Program-made: the position numbers and the translations under genes
Notes under the pieces: model-generated
Seen by the model: only the letters and a program-made list of their open reading frames with translations
What the model was told of the DNA's origin: nothing
Databases searched by the model: none
Source of the DNA: Pseudoalteromonas neustonica
Lineage (GTDB): Bacteria > Pseudomonadota > Gammaproteobacteria > Enterobacterales > Alteromonadaceae
Assembly (NCBI RefSeq): GCF_001653135.1
Contig: NZ_BDDS01000001.1
Location: 372,001 to 436,000, forward strand
Length of the DNA: 64,000 nucleotides
Direction of reading: 5' to 3'
Part shown: piece by piece, positions 26,540-36,078 of the stretch
Layout: every line of letters starts with the position of its first letter
Numbering within the stretch: the first letter of the stretch is position 1

Positions 26540-27562
26540 TTAATAATTTTTAGTGCAAGTATCTACATTTCTCTTAGTGCAATAGTGAAAATCTAAGTAG
26601 TAGAAAGGCTTTTCAGGTTTCTTATCATTCACAATAAAGTTGTACATTAACTCTGCGCTTAAGCGACCCATTTCAAATGGATTTTGACCAATATTAGATT
26701 GCGATAGACCTTGCTTTAAAGCTCGTAACTGCACCTCTTCAGTATCTGCTGAAATAATGACGACATTACCAGATTCTATCCTGCTTTTATGCGATTGTAC
26801 TGATTTAATGTAATCAGAGTTGAACTGAGCAAACCCTGCAACAGCCAAGAAAAGAGGGGGGTGCTTCATTTTTAATACGTTTTTTAACTGCTCCAAGGAA
26901 GTCCCCCTTTTTCCTAAACTGTATAAAGGGCAGCGGCTAAATTCATCCCAACCATTTTCACCTGATAGTCGTTTCTCACTTTTGCCTGAAAGTGCAAATC
27001 TTACACCAGCGATCCGCTCATTGAGATTAGGTGTTGTTTGATGGCCAGATTGAATACACACGGTATTTAGGGGAGAATCTTTCGCAAATAATTTAATTTG
27101 ATTACCAAGTGCAACACCAAACTCAAAATTGTTTGTACCAACATACGCAAGCCTATATTGATGATCTTTAGGCAGTAGATCTGAGTCAAAAGTGATCACG
27201 GGGATATTTTGTCTATCAAGATCCTTTAATACCCTGCTTACTAAGTAATCCGAATCCGTCGTTGCTAAGAGTAAACCGTCGATCTCATCCTTTACTAAGT
27301 CCTGAATAATGAGTGATTGCGTTCGAATATCTTGATAATCGTCAGGGCCATCATATACGCAGGTAACATCAGGCATTGATTCTGCAAACTTTAGACAACC
27401 CTTAAATGATTGTATATAAAAGCTGTCATTTTTTGTTTTCCCGACGATACCAATCACAATTTGTGCCTTGGCATGTAGAGTAAATGTGACACACACCGAG
27501 CTAATTAAAAACAACAATGCAATTTTTATGTGTTTAAAACGCACAGATGAACGCAGTGACAT
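26540..27562 (-). CDS. Periplasmic binding protein of the ribose/LacI (type 1) fold
   Basis: 340 residues with a basic N-terminus and signal peptide (IALLFLISSVCVTFTLHAKA, residues about 13-32). The domain begins QIVIGIVGKTKNDSFYIQSF and contains IDGLLLATTDSDYLVSRVL, NIPVITFDSDLLP and the hinge region YVGTNNFEFG, all usual in sugar-binding proteins of the type 1 fold. The C-terminus contains cysteines that could form a disulfide (CTKRNVDTC). No ABC transporter genes are adjacent. Next to a diguanylate cyclase, it could feed a signalling system; this is inference. Confidence 0.8.
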   Translation of the reverse strand: MSLRSSVRFKHIKIALLFLISSVCVTFTLHAKAQIVIGIVGKTKNDSFYIQSFKGCLKFAESMPDVTCVYDGPDDYQDIRTQSLIIQDLVKDEIDGLLLATTDSDYLVSRVLKDLDRQNIPVITFDSDLLPKDHQYRLAYVGTNNFEFGVALGNQIKLFAKDSPLNTVCIQSGHQTTPNLNERIAGVRFALSGKSEKRLSGENGWDEFSRCPLYSLGKRGTSLEQLKNVLKMKHPPLFLAVAGFAQFNSDYIKSVQSHKSRIESGNVVIISADTEEVQLRALKQGLSQSNIGQNPFEMGRLSAELMYNFIVNDKKPEKPFYYLDFHYCTKRNVDTCTKNY

Positions 27563-27900
27563 AAGTAAATACTCTCTCTTTAAAAATTATCTTAAGCTAT
27601 AAGTGCTATTAACTAAGTTTGAATGTAGCATTTATTTAACACAATAATCACCTGTTTTAGCATTTTATTAAAGTCGTAAGGTAACAATAGAAAGCGGCCT
27701 GCTAGTCACTGCTTTGAATAATACCTATGCGATTGATACACAATGAATTGGCTGATGCGATTTTAGCAAAGTATTACAAATCACAACGTTGATTGAAGGA
27801 TAATGAATCTTTTATTGTTGCTTTAGCGTATATGTATAAAAATTATCATTTAAACGCCTTAAAATTACAGGTTGAATAATAAACAAAAAGAGACGTGCAT
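27563..27900. other. Intergenic region without visible gene
   Basis: About 340 AT-rich bases between the divergent binding-protein and lipoprotein genes. No open frame with protein character, no strong hairpin and no repeat of the families seen elsewhere were found. It probably holds only the two divergent promoters. Confidence 0.5.
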
Positions 27901-28425
27901 ATGTTTAGATTATTAATTATTACTTTTGTATTCATGGTATTGACTGGCTGCTCAAGTCAATACCCAAACCAAGACGTGAGTGGTCAACAGTTCCCAATTG
28001 TAAGCGGTGAAAATTTAGAGAAGAAGCGGATAACGATCCCCACTGATTTTAACGAACAACTTAGTTTACTATTGATAGGCTATAAACAAGATAGTCAGTT
28101 TGATATTGACCGCTGGTTAATAGGTCTTGATATGACTGGTGTAACAATACCTACTTATGAGTTACCAACAATTCAAGGTATGGCGCCGCGCATGTTTAGC
28201 ACACTGATAGATAACGGTATGAGAAAGGGTATCCCAAAAGAATTGTGGGGTGGAGTTATCACAATTTATAAAGATGGAGATGCAGTACAAGCTTTCACGG
28301 GTAACGAAAACCCAAATAATACTCGAGTAGTGCTACTGGATAGCGATGGAACAATTATTTACTTTTATGACCGTGGGTTTTCAGTTTCAGCACTTAATAA
28401 GCTAAAAGCTGTTATTAATAACTAA
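27901..28425 (+). CDS. Predicted lipoprotein of unknown function, possibly thioredoxin-like fold
   Basis: 174 residues from ATG at 27901 (AAGAGA about 9 bases upstream; a GTG two codons earlier is possible). A lipobox LTGC ends the signal sequence at residue 17, so the protein should be lipid-anchored. The body contains the patterns LSLLLIGYKQDSQFDIDRW, VTIPTYELPTIQGM and RVVLLDSDGTIIYFYDRGF, reminiscent of peroxiredoxin/thioredoxin-like proteins such as the YtfJ group but without a CxxC pair. It stands alone between a binding protein and a repeat. The function is unknown. Confidence 0.6.
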   Translation: MFRLLIITFVFMVLTGCSSQYPNQDVSGQQFPIVSGENLEKKRITIPTDFNEQLSLLLIGYKQDSQFDIDRWLIGLDMTGVTIPTYELPTIQGMAPRMFSTLIDNGMRKGIPKELWGGVITIYKDGDAVQAFTGNENPNNTRVVLLDSDGTIIYFYDRGFSVSALNKLKAVINN

Positions 28426-28497
28426 TACAAAGAGTGGGCTATGGATTGTGAAGCTGTAAAAATAGTGGTTGCGGCCGTCATCAAGCGAGGTAACTGT

Positions 28498-28648
28498 GTT
28501 TTGCTCGGTTTTTACTTATTCTCACATGGGTGTGAGCCAGTAGAATAACGCAGGAGCAGCTATCGAGCCCACTCGATTGCAAACCTCGCGCCGCGATTAA
28601 ATCGCCCCTAGATTGAACAAATTTCAATCCACAAAGGTCAACACGCTC
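28498..28648. repeat. MITE-like repeat, copy 3 (truncated)
   Basis: About 150 bp matching the inner segment and right end of the long form. It starts at TTTTGCTCGGTTTTTACTTA and runs through CCTCGCGCCGCGATTAAATC to the terminal CACAAAGGTCAACACGCTC followed by TA. The other half is missing, so it is a decayed or one-ended copy. It sits in the gap between the lipoprotein and betI. Confidence 0.75.
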
Positions 28649-29145
28649 TAATAACATTTTTGCATAAGGGCACAAACATCATATTGCTCTGTTTATGCTG
28701 GCGATATGTGAAAGTGTCCGCGAACCACAGATGTTAGAACCTAACAAATACCTACAATGGAAATGATATTAAATAAACTCAAGGAAAATTCATTTAAAGC
28801 ACAACGCGAGTGATCTTTTCGTACACTCTATCTCCACTACAATTCACCACTACAATAGAAATACGATGAAAATCATTATAAATTTATCACAAGCAGACGT
28901 TATCAAACTCCTGGTGTGAATTTATTTAACCAGAACTCGGGTTACTTGCACTATGAGCATTATTGCTGCATTTCGCGACATATTAATAAAAATAGCAATT
29001 ATTTTTGACTTTTTTAAACCTTTTTTCTAAGTCGATTTATAAATGCTAATACAGTGACTTAGCTTAACTTTCCTATACCACCCTTTGTTCATTCACAGCT
29101 TGTCAACCTTGAATTATCAGTTCTATTACTTTAACCTTTATTTTT
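28649..29145. other. Intergenic region upstream of betI
   Basis: About 500 AT-rich bases without a convincing gene. A small inverted repeat TGTTAG-AAC-CTAACA lies at 28732-28746. Near the right end, TTGTCA (29100-29105) and TATTAC (29124-29129) with an 18-base spacer could be the bet promoter, just ahead of the BetI-type palindrome. Confidence 0.45.
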
Positions 29146-29159
29146 ATTGAACGTTCAAT
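29146..29159 (+). promoter_or_regulatory. BetI-type operator palindrome
   Basis: ATTGAACGTTCAAT is a perfect 14-bp palindrome centred 18 bases before the betI ATG and just downstream of a weak promoter-like pair. TetR-type BetI repressors bind dyads of this kind in the bet promoter and are released by choline. Its place directly before betI supports autoregulation of the betIBA operon. Confidence 0.8.
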
Positions 29160-29170
29160 TAATAAAAAAT

Positions 29171-29761
29171 ATGCCTAAAGTTGGAATGGAACCTGTTCGT
29201 CGTCAACAGTTAATAGACGCCACAATAGAGTCTGTTGCTGAGCGTGGATTACAAGCAACGACGATTAATAGCATAAGCCAAAAAGCCGGTTTGTCGTCGG
29301 GTATTATTAGCCATTACTTTGGTGGTAAACAGGGCCTGATTGAAGCAACTGTGCGCTACTTGTTAACTAACTTAAAGCAGGTATTAATTGAACGGTTAAC
29401 ATCTACAACGACGCCCGAACAAAGGCTGATGCTTATCATCGAAGCCAACTTTGCGCGCTTACAGCAGCAAAGCGACACCACCAAAACGTGGTTAAGTTTT
29501 TGGGCGCAATCAATGCACGATGTTGAATTACATCGTTTACAGAATGTAAATAGCCGACGACTTTTTAGTAATTTAACCAGCTCATTTAAACAGTTAATGA
29601 GTATTGACGACGCCAAATTAGCAGCTGAACTAAGTGCTGCCATGATTGATGGCTTATGGTTACGAGCTGTACTAAGTAAGTCTGATCAAGATCAATTTGA
29701 ACATTGTGAGCACTTAGCTAAAAACTTTGTACGTTCACTAATCAAGCAGTATGGAGCTTAA
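29171..29761 (+). CDS. betI: BetI, choline-responsive TetR-family repressor
   Basis: 196 residues from ATG at 29171, where the sequence [19 protein letters not shown] matches the BetI N-terminus; the frame opens earlier at a TTG lying inside the operator, which is not a credible start. The TetR helix-turn-helix is at about residues 25-48 ([20 protein letters not shown]), and the C-terminal half has the BetI-typical [20 protein letters not shown] and SRRLFSNL. BetI represses glycine betaine synthesis genes when choline is absent. It heads the betI-betB-betA operon. Confidence 0.95.
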   Translation: MPKVGMEPVRRQQLIDATIESVAERGLQATTINSISQKAGLSSGIISHYFGGKQGLIEATVRYLLTNLKQVLIERLTSTTTPEQRLMLIIEANFARLQQQSDTTKTWLSFWAQSMHDVELHRLQNVNSRRLFSNLTSSFKQLMSIDDAKLAAELSAAMIDGLWLRAVLSKSDQDQFEHCEHLAKNFVRSLIKQYGA

Positions 29762-29762
29762 T

Positions 29763-31226
29763 GTGACAACGCCAGTTTACCAAAATTTTATTAACGGTGA
29801 TTTCTTAAAAAACCAAAGCGGTGAAACATTCGCGGTTAAAAACCCTGCAACTGATGAAGTAATTTATCATGTAGAAGTCGCTGATAGTTTTGTACAAAAC
29901 GCCGCGATTGAAAGCGCTAAGCAAGGGTTTGCTGTTTGGTCAGCCATAGCACCCATTGAACGTAGTCGCATTTTATTAAAAGCAGTTGCTTTACTACGTG
30001 AGCGCAATGATTTACTTGCAAAAATTGAAGTGCTGGATACGGGTAAACCTTGGCAAGAGGCTGAATGTGTTGATGTGCAAACAGGTGCCGATGTCATTGA
30101 ATATTTTGCAGGGCTAGCACCCGCACAAGTCGGTCAGCAACAAATGGTGGGCGAGGACTTTTATTACACCCGTAAAGAGCCATTAGGTATTTGCGCAGGT
30201 ATTGGTGCGTGGAATTACCCGCTTCAAATTGCATGTTGGAAGTCAGGGCCGGCACTTGCTGCTGGTAACGCACTTATTTTTAAGCCATCTGAAGAAACAC
30301 CACTTGGCGCGATTAAATTGGCTGAAATATTTACAGAAGCAGGCGTACCCGCAGGCGTATTTAATGTTGTGCAAGGTGCAGCAGAAGTTGGTCAATGGTT
30401 AACGCACAGCCCTGATATTGAAAAAGTCTCGTTTACTGGCGAAGTGGGCACAGGTAAAAAGGTTGTAGCTAGTGCAGCAGGTACACTTAAAGATGTAACC
30501 ATGGAGCTTGGTGGTAAGTCGCCATTATTAGTATTTGAAGATGCTGATATATCACAAGCAGTGAGCGCTGCTATGCTAGGCAATTTTTATACGCAAGGTG
30601 AAATTTGTACTAACTGTACGCGTATTTATGTGCACAAGAGTGTTTATCAACAATTTATTGATGAGCTAAAAACCCGTACTGAGCAAAACATTGTTGCCGG
30701 TGATCCACTCGATCCTAGCGTTAATTTTGGTGCGCTTATTTCAAAAAATCATCACAACTTAGTGATGGGTTATATTGAGAAAGGCATCAATGAAGGTGCA
30801 ACGCTATTAACTGGCGGCAAGGCACTTAGGCCTGAGTCTGCGCCAAATGGTTACTTTGTTGCGCCGACAGTCTTTACCGATTGCACCGACGATATGACAA
30901 TTGTTAAAGAAGAGATTTTTGGCCCCGTAATGAGTGTGCTTGTCTTTGAAGATGAAGACGACGTTATTCGCCGCGCTAACGACACGCACTTAGGCTTAGC
31001 AGCTGGCGTGTTTACCAAAGATATTAAACGCGCACACCGTGTTATTCATCAAATGCAAGCGGGTATTTGTTGGATTAACAGCTACGGTAACTCACCGGCA
31101 GAAATGCCTGTTGGTGGCTATAAGCAATCAGGTATTGGCCGCGAGAATGGTATTGAAACACTTGATCACTATACGCAAACTAAATCTATTTACGTAGGTA
31201 TGACTGATATAGAGAGCCCGTTTTAA
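29763..31226 (+). CDS. betB: Betaine aldehyde dehydrogenase
   Basis: About 487 residues from GTG at 29763, chosen because GGAG lies 6 bases before it; ATG at 29751, which would overlap betI by 11 bases, has no ribosome-binding site. NAD(P)-dependent aldehyde dehydrogenase with the glutamate in [18 protein letters not shown] and the catalytic cysteine in [10 protein letters not shown] near residue 285. It oxidises betaine aldehyde to the osmoprotectant glycine betaine in the cytoplasm. It is the middle gene of the betIBA operon and overlaps betA by one base (TAATG). Confidence 0.96.
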   Translation: MTTPVYQNFINGDFLKNQSGETFAVKNPATDEVIYHVEVADSFVQNAAIESAKQGFAVWSAIAPIERSRILLKAVALLRERNDLLAKIEVLDTGKPWQEAECVDVQTGADVIEYFAGLAPAQVGQQQMVGEDFYYTRKEPLGICAGIGAWNYPLQIACWKSGPALAAGNALIFKPSEETPLGAIKLAEIFTEAGVPAGVFNVVQGAAEVGQWLTHSPDIEKVSFTGEVGTGKKVVASAAGTLKDVTMELGGKSPLLVFEDADISQAVSAAMLGNFYTQGEICTNCTRIYVHKSVYQQFIDELKTRTEQNIVAGDPLDPSVNFGALISKNHHNLVMGYIEKGINEGATLLTGGKALRPESAPNGYFVAPTVFTDCTDDMTIVKEEIFGPVMSVLVFEDEDDVIRRANDTHLGLAAGVFTKDIKRAHRVIHQMQAGICWINSYGNSPAEMPVGGYKQSGIGRENGIETLDHYTQTKSIYVGMTDIESPF

Positions 31227-32896
31227 TGACTGCACAAACATATGATTACATCATAGTGGGTGCAGGTTCTGCAGGCTGTGTGCTGGCTAATCGTTTATCT
31301 GAAGATAAATCTAAACGCGTTTTACTGCTTGAAACTGGCGGCAGCGATAAGAGTATTTTTATTAAAATGCCTACAGCACTTTCTATCCCTATGAACTCAG
31401 ATAAATACGCGTGGCAGTTTCATACCGACGCAGAACCATTTTTAGATAACCGCACAATGCATTGCCCTCGCGGTAAAGTATTAGGCGGCTCGTCGTCTAT
31501 AAATGGCATGGTGTATGTACGTGGTCACGCTAAAGACTTTGACGAATGGCAGCAACATGGCGCGCAAGGCTGGGATTATCAGTCGTGTTTACCGTATTTT
31601 CAAAAAGCAGAGTCCTTTTATTTAGGAAAAAATGGTTACCGTGGTGATAACGGCCCGCTGGGTGTTAATAACGGTAACGAAATGGCTAACCCGCTTTATA
31701 AAGCGTTTATAAAAGCAGGCCAGCAAGCTGGTTACGCCAAAACGGACGATTATAACGCCTCGCAGCAAGAGGGTTTTGGCCCTATGCACATGACGGTAAA
31801 AGATGGCGTGCGCAGCTCTGCAAGTCGAGAGTATTTAGATCCGGTTAAATCACGTAAAAACTTAGTGGTGATAACGGGTGCATTAGCGGAAAAAGTATTG
31901 CTTGATGGTAAAAAAGCCACAGGCGTTCAATACAGTGTTAATGGTCATAAAGTTAAAGCCAAAGCGAGTAAAGAGGTCATCTTAAGTGCGGGGCCAATAG
32001 GGTCACCCCATATATTACAGCTTTCAGGTATTGGTGATAGTGAAACACTTAAAGCCGCGGGTGTTGAGGTTAAGCATCACTTGCCGGGCGTGGGTCAAAA
32101 CCTACAAGATCATTTAGAGTTTTATTTTCAATATAAGTGTAAACAGCCAATCACTTTAAATGGCAAGTTAGGTTTAATTTCAAAAGGCTTGATTGGTGCG
32201 CGTTGGTTATTAAATCGCAGTGGTCTTGGCGCGACTAATCATTTTGAATCATGTGCATTTATTCGCTCAAAAGCGGGTGTTGAATGGCCTGACATTCAGT
32301 ATCACTTTTTACCTGCTGCAATTCGCTACGATGGGCAAAGTGCCTTTGCTGGGCATGGTTTTCAAGTACACGTAGGTCATAACAAGCCTAAAAGCCGTGG
32401 TGAAGTGACGATTAAGTCAGCCGATCCCACTGTCGCACCAAAAATTCAATTTAACTATCTACAGCACCAAGATGATATTGAAGGGTTTAGAGCGTGTGTT
32501 CGCCTAACGCGAGAAATCATCGAACAAAATGCATTTGATGACTACCGAGATGATGAAATTCAACCCGGTAAAGATATTCAAACAGATGAGCAAATAGATG
32601 CGTTTGTGCGTCAAGCTGTTGAGAGTGCTTATCATCCTTCATGTTCATGCAAAATGGGCGAAGATGAGCTGGCAGTTGTTAACTCAAATACCCAAGTACA
32701 CGGTATCAAAGGGTTACGAGTGGTGGATTCGTCAATCTTCCCAACCGTCCCAAATGGTAATTTAAATGCGCCAACTATTATGGTGGCAGAAAAAGCGGCA
32801 GACCTAATTTTAGGTAAGCCACCCCTTAGTAAATCGCATGCAAAAGTTGTTATTGAATCACAATGGCAAACTGTGCAGCGTAGCTCGGAGATTTAA
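31226..32896 (+). CDS. betA: Choline dehydrogenase
   Basis: 556 residues, normal for BetA. The GMC-oxidoreductase FAD motif [17 protein letters not shown] is at residues 7-23, the GMC signature 1 region [20 protein letters not shown] at about 80-100 and signature 2 [19 protein letters not shown] near 254. The C-terminal catalytic region has [10 protein letters not shown] and [20 protein letters not shown]. The flavoprotein oxidises choline to betaine aldehyde, and BetB completes the path to glycine betaine. The gene is followed by a 275-bp palindromic element before the transporter gene. Confidence 0.96.
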   Translation: MTAQTYDYIIVGAGSAGCVLANRLSEDKSKRVLLLETGGSDKSIFIKMPTALSIPMNSDKYAWQFHTDAEPFLDNRTMHCPRGKVLGGSSSINGMVYVRGHAKDFDEWQQHGAQGWDYQSCLPYFQKAESFYLGKNGYRGDNGPLGVNNGNEMANPLYKAFIKAGQQAGYAKTDDYNASQQEGFGPMHMTVKDGVRSSASREYLDPVKSRKNLVVITGALAEKVLLDGKKATGVQYSVNGHKVKAKASKEVILSAGPIGSPHILQLSGIGDSETLKAAGVEVKHHLPGVGQNLQDHLEFYFQYKCKQPITLNGKLGLISKGLIGARWLLNRSGLGATNHFESCAFIRSKAGVEWPDIQYHFLPAAIRYDGQSAFAGHGFQVHVGHNKPKSRGEVTIKSADPTVAPKIQFNYLQHQDDIEGFRACVRLTREIIEQNAFDDYRDDEIQPGKDIQTDEQIDAFVRQAVESAYHPSCSCKMGEDELAVVNSNTQVHGIKGLRVVDSSIFPTVPNGNLNAPTIMVAEKAADLILGKPPLSKSHAKVVIESQWQTVQRSSEI

Positions 32897-32899
32897 TAA

Positions 32900-33174
32900 A
32901 TACCCAAACTACCTCAAGAAGCTGAATTCAGCGTTTCACAGGGGCTTAATATCAAGGCGTTACTTTGCAACAATGGCAGTCCCTTTTAAGAAGTAACAAC
33001 GATGAAAGTAAGTGCCTGTGAAACGCCCTACGGGTTGGTTTAAAAGCGATTTATACTGGGTTACTTTTATAAGGGATTGATTTTAATAATAGAACCACTA
33101 TTACTTGCAATCAATGCCTTGCCTAAATCGCTTTTAACTCCAACGATGCTCGCTGCTTGAGGTGGTTTGGGTAT
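32900..33174. repeat. 275-bp element with terminal and nested inverted repeats
   Basis: Ends are 23-bp inverted repeats (32900-32922 and 33152-33174) starting ATACCCAAAC and matching at 21 of 23 positions. Inside are a 12-bp perfect palindrome GCTGAATTCAGC (32921-32932), a perfect 12-bp pair GCGTTTCACAGG (32931-32942) with CCTGTGAAACGC (33015-33026), and a perfect 14-bp pair TTAAAAGCGATTTA (33040-33053) with TAAATCGCTTTTAA (33124-33137). No coding potential. It is unrelated in sequence to the TA-flanked repeat family. It looks like a non-autonomous mobile element or a folded RNA between betA and the BCCT gene. Confidence 0.85.
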
Positions 33175-33187
33175 CAATGTCACCTTG

Positions 33188-33245
33188 AGTGCATGTTGCA
33201 CTTTGGGGCTTGCAGTGGCGCGCACCATAAGTTGTTTGTGGTGCG
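33188..33245 (+). other. Two small hairpins ahead of the BCCT-like gene
   Basis: AGTGCA-TGT-TGCACT at 33188-33202 and CGCACCA (33221-33227) with TGGTGCG (33239-33245) can each form a stem. Neither is followed by a T run. They lie between the 275-bp element and the transporter start and could belong to its leader. Confidence 0.4.
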
Positions 33246-33309
33246 TTAATGCGAGGCTAAAAACACGGAGTAAGAATGACCTATTATCATTTATTTTGGG
33301 GAGGAAATT

Positions 33310-34527
33310 ATGACCTTATGGCTTAGTGCTGGCATTATTTTCACTCTATTAGCAATTGTTGCAATTTTAGTTAAATGGGGAAATGTACAGTGTGTTGGGG
33401 TTACCCCCGTAAGAACCTTTACCTTTATCGCCATTTTATTTACATCAGGCTTAGACGTTGGCTTGATTATGTTTCCACTTACTGAGTTTGCAGGTTATGC
33501 AGACATAAAAGCAAGCCCAGAGTATGCGTTTGCCAATCCATTGGCCATTGAGTTTGGTTATTGGGGCTTTCTGATCTGGGGATTTTACTTTCTTACGTGC
33601 TTTTATTTCTGTGTAATAGAACCTAAGGTTAAATTTTTCGAAATTTCTTGGGTGAAATTAATCAATAATGTTGTCATTATTGGTACTTGTGCGTTTACAG
33701 CCTTTTTATTGCTCTCTAACCTACCATGGTATTTACCTGCGCTGGGGGATGGCGAATCCATTATTCCAACCTTCTACTTAATTGTATTTGCCGCTATTTG
33801 CTTTGCGGTGTATTCAAGCACCGATATTAAGTATGTACGTTTTTTAAGTATTGCAACGTCTTGGTTATTTATCGCCTTAATTGCCTTTATGTGGGTTGGC
33901 GCGTTTATGGGCAGTGATGTTCAAACAGCTGCGTTTACAGATAACCTTGTATTAATTGGTAGCTACTTTAGCAATATTCACGAGTTTGTATTACCACTGA
34001 ACGATTACCATGAGTTTTACTTATTTTGGTGGTTTGCATGGAGCATTATGATTGGTCAATTTACTTCGCGCTTTGTCGGTGGATTAAAAACGTACCAAGT
34101 ACTCGGCGCTATGCTTATTTTCCCTTCAATTCCGATTGCGGTGTGGTTTAGTGTTCTGTATCAGTACCACGAAGCAGGCATTCCAACAGCAGGATTGAAA
34201 AACTTTGCTATGGCGTTTGTAGGTGTTGTGTTTGTGATCAATTCGCTTGATTCATTAATACGTTTATACACAGACAATATGAACTTGACCGTGAAACGTT
34301 TAGGTAAATTTAAATATATAGCATTCAACGTTGTGGCTTTATCGTTGTTAACCCTGTTATTCAAGCTAAACTTTTTACAAATTCAGTGGGTTGGCGCATT
34401 AGTGATTGGTTTGTTCTTTGGTTGTGCTGCGTTTATTGCGTACAGCAAAGTTAAGACTGTGAGTAATATAGACAGCTCGCCGAAAGACAACAAAATTGAT
34501 TATACAAAAATTGAAACCGCTGACTAA
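33310..34527 (+). CDS. Short BCCT-like (betaine/choline/carnitine) transporter
   Basis: 405 residues with about ten hydrophobic helices. The region YHEFYLFWWFAWSIMIGQF near residue 235 corresponds to the tryptophan-rich signature of BCCT carriers (usual form FYWAWWISW), and IEFGYWGFLIWGFYFL resembles the family's HWG segment. The usual family length is about 500-670, so this protein is shorter, and several signature tryptophans are replaced. GGGGAGG lies just before the ATG. Position after betIBA suggests choline or betaine uptake. Identity as BCCT is probable, not certain. Confidence 0.75.
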   Translation: MTLWLSAGIIFTLLAIVAILVKWGNVQCVGVTPVRTFTFIAILFTSGLDVGLIMFPLTEFAGYADIKASPEYAFANPLAIEFGYWGFLIWGFYFLTCFYFCVIEPKVKFFEISWVKLINNVVIIGTCAFTAFLLLSNLPWYLPALGDGESIIPTFYLIVFAAICFAVYSSTDIKYVRFLSIATSWLFIALIAFMWVGAFMGSDVQTAAFTDNLVLIGSYFSNIHEFVLPLNDYHEFYLFWWFAWSIMIGQFTSRFVGGLKTYQVLGAMLIFPSIPIAVWFSVLYQYHEAGIPTAGLKNFAMAFVGVVFVINSLDSLIRLYTDNMNLTVKRLGKFKYIAFNVVALSLLTLLFKLNFLQIQWVGALVIGLFFGCAAFIAYSKVKTVSNIDSSPKDNKIDYTKIETAD

Positions 34528-34569
34528 TATTAACTAAGCAGCCGTTTAAAAATATGCGAAGGAATTAAC

Positions 34570-35277
34570 ATGACAACACAAAAAATAGTACTAGCAGTGG
34601 CACTACCATTTGCCCTTTTTTCAACATCAGTATTAGCTGATTGGTCAGCGACTGTAACAGGTGCATCTGATTATACGTTTAACGGCGTAAGCCAAACGAA
34701 AAATGATCCTGCACTTCAAGGTAGCCTTGATTATTCATTTGGTGATACGGGCATGTATGCGGGTACTTGGGCATCAAATGTTGATTTTGGTGACGATACA
34801 AACATTGAATGGGATGCGTACTTTGGCCGATATGCGCAGTTAAATGATGCGCTGAGCGTTGACTACGGTATAGCCTATTATAGCTACCACGGACAAAGTA
34901 GCTCAAGCGAAGGTAATTACTTTGAAGCCTACACTAAATTTGGTTATGCAAGCGACTTAGGCCAAACAGAGCTTAATTTTTGGTATAGCTGGGATTACTT
35001 TGGCACAGGTGCTGGACATGTAATATCTATGGTTGCGCATACGATTGAACTTGCGCCTAATCATGCATTACGTGCGAGCTTTGATATTTCAAACTCACTC
35101 GATGGTGATAAGTTTGCTTGGGATACGGATGGTAAATCTTACAACCATTATCGTCTTGCTTATCAAACCAGCTTTGAAGGTTTTGATATTGAAGTAGCTG
35201 CTGAAAACACCAGCTTAGATATCGATACTGCTGATGAGCGTATTGTATTGTCTATAGGCCGTACTTTCTCGCTATAA
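34570..35277 (+). CDS. TorF-family putative outer-membrane porin
   Basis: 235 residues with a signal peptide (LAVALPFALFSTSVLA, cleavage before DWS near residue 24). The opening WSATVTGASDYTFNGVSQTK and alternating short aromatic-rich strands (YFGRYAQLNDALSVDYGIAY; ELNFWYSWDYFG) ending in IVLSIGRTFSL, with a terminal hydrophobic residue, fit beta-barrel proteins of the TorF/gcw_chp group. It lies 42 bases after the BCCT-like gene, so it probably provides outer-membrane passage for the same compound. A strong bidirectional terminator follows. Confidence 0.85.
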   Translation: MTTQKIVLAVALPFALFSTSVLADWSATVTGASDYTFNGVSQTKNDPALQGSLDYSFGDTGMYAGTWASNVDFGDDTNIEWDAYFGRYAQLNDALSVDYGIAYYSYHGQSSSSEGNYFEAYTKFGYASDLGQTELNFWYSWDYFGTGAGHVISMVAHTIELAPNHALRASFDISNSLDGDKFAWDTDGKSYNHYRLAYQTSFEGFDIEVAAENTSLDIDTADERIVLSIGRTFSL

Positions 35278-35297
35278 AACAGTATTTTAGAATCATA

Positions 35298-35342
35298 AGA
35301 AAGCGCATTAAACTGCTTTTAGAGCAGTTTTATGTGCTTTCT
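35298..35342. terminator. Bidirectional terminator between the porin and the LytTR regulator
   Basis: AGAAAGCGCATTAAACTGCT pairs with AGCAGTTTTATGTGCTTTCT over 20 positions with two mismatches and a short loop. It lies between the convergent porin (stop 35277) and response regulator (stop 35365) genes. Confidence 0.85.
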
Positions 35343-35364
35343 TGTAAGCTTGGTTTCTGTTTTG

Positions 35365-36078
35365 TTATTCACCATTTATTTTAGCCTTTAAGGTACTAAG
35401 TCTGGTACGGCCTATAGGGAGCTGTTCACCGGTATGAAGTTGCACGTTATATTTGCTGCCTTCTTCACTGAGTAATGCCTTAATGTTAGATATTGGCAAT
35501 ACATACGAGCGGTGTATCCGGATAAAGTCTGGGCTCAATAATGTGAGTAATTTATCTAAATTCTTATCGTGTAAAATTTGTTTAGTGCCTCTGTTTTGCT
35601 GGGCTTTAGTTACAATCACACTGTAATGGCCGTCAGCTTTGATATAGAGAATATCTTCTATTGGAAGTAATTCGATTTTTCCTAAATATTTATAGGTTAA
35701 GTATTTGCTAGCCCCATTATGCTGCTGTTGTAACCGGTTTATTGCCTTTTTAATACGCTCTTGAGTAAATGGCTTCGCTACAAAATCGAGTACGCCAATA
35801 TCAAACGCGTCAATCGCTCGATCGCTATTAGCAGAAACAATAATTGTGTGGAAGCTCTCACAGAGGGTGTGCTTTAATAACTCAAAACCATCTTTACCTT
35901 GCAGGTTTAAATCTAAAAATAAAACATCAATAGGGTGATCGGCTAAGTAATCGTAGGCGTCGTCAAGATTAGTACAAATATGCAATTCGATTTTTTGTTC
36001 ATCAAAGGCGTTCTCAATAAAGCGCTTTAATCTTTTTGCTACCATAAATTCATCTTCAACCATTAATACTTTTTTCAT
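35365..36078 (-). CDS. LytTR-family response regulator
   Basis: 237 residues. The N-terminal receiver domain has VEDE, phosphorylatable Asp56 in LFLDLNL and the conserved lysine in FVAKPF near residue 103. The C-terminal LytTR DNA-binding domain (about 133-235) has YIKADGHYSVI, the conserved FIRIHRSYVLP and IGRTRLSTLK. It overlaps the sensor kinase gene by 4 bases and will be its partner. LytTR regulators control extracellular polysaccharides, peptidases or stress genes in other bacteria; targets here are unknown. Confidence 0.94.
   Translation of the reverse strand: MKKVLMVEDEFMVAKRLKRFIENAFDEQKIELHICTNLDDAYDYLADHPIDVLFLDLNLQGKDGFELLKHTLCESFHTIIVSANSDRAIDAFDIGVLDFVAKPFTQERIKKAINRLQQQHNGASKYLTYKYLGKIELLPIEDILYIKADGHYSVIVTKAQQNRGTKQILHDKNLDKLLTLLSPDFIRIHRSYVLPISNIKALLSEEGSKYNVQLHTGEQLPIGRTRLSTLKAKINGE

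Noticed and set aside
28481-28675. 64-codon open frame on the minus strand
   Set aside because: It lies in repeat copy 3 and has the same translation as part of copy 2; it has no own start signal.
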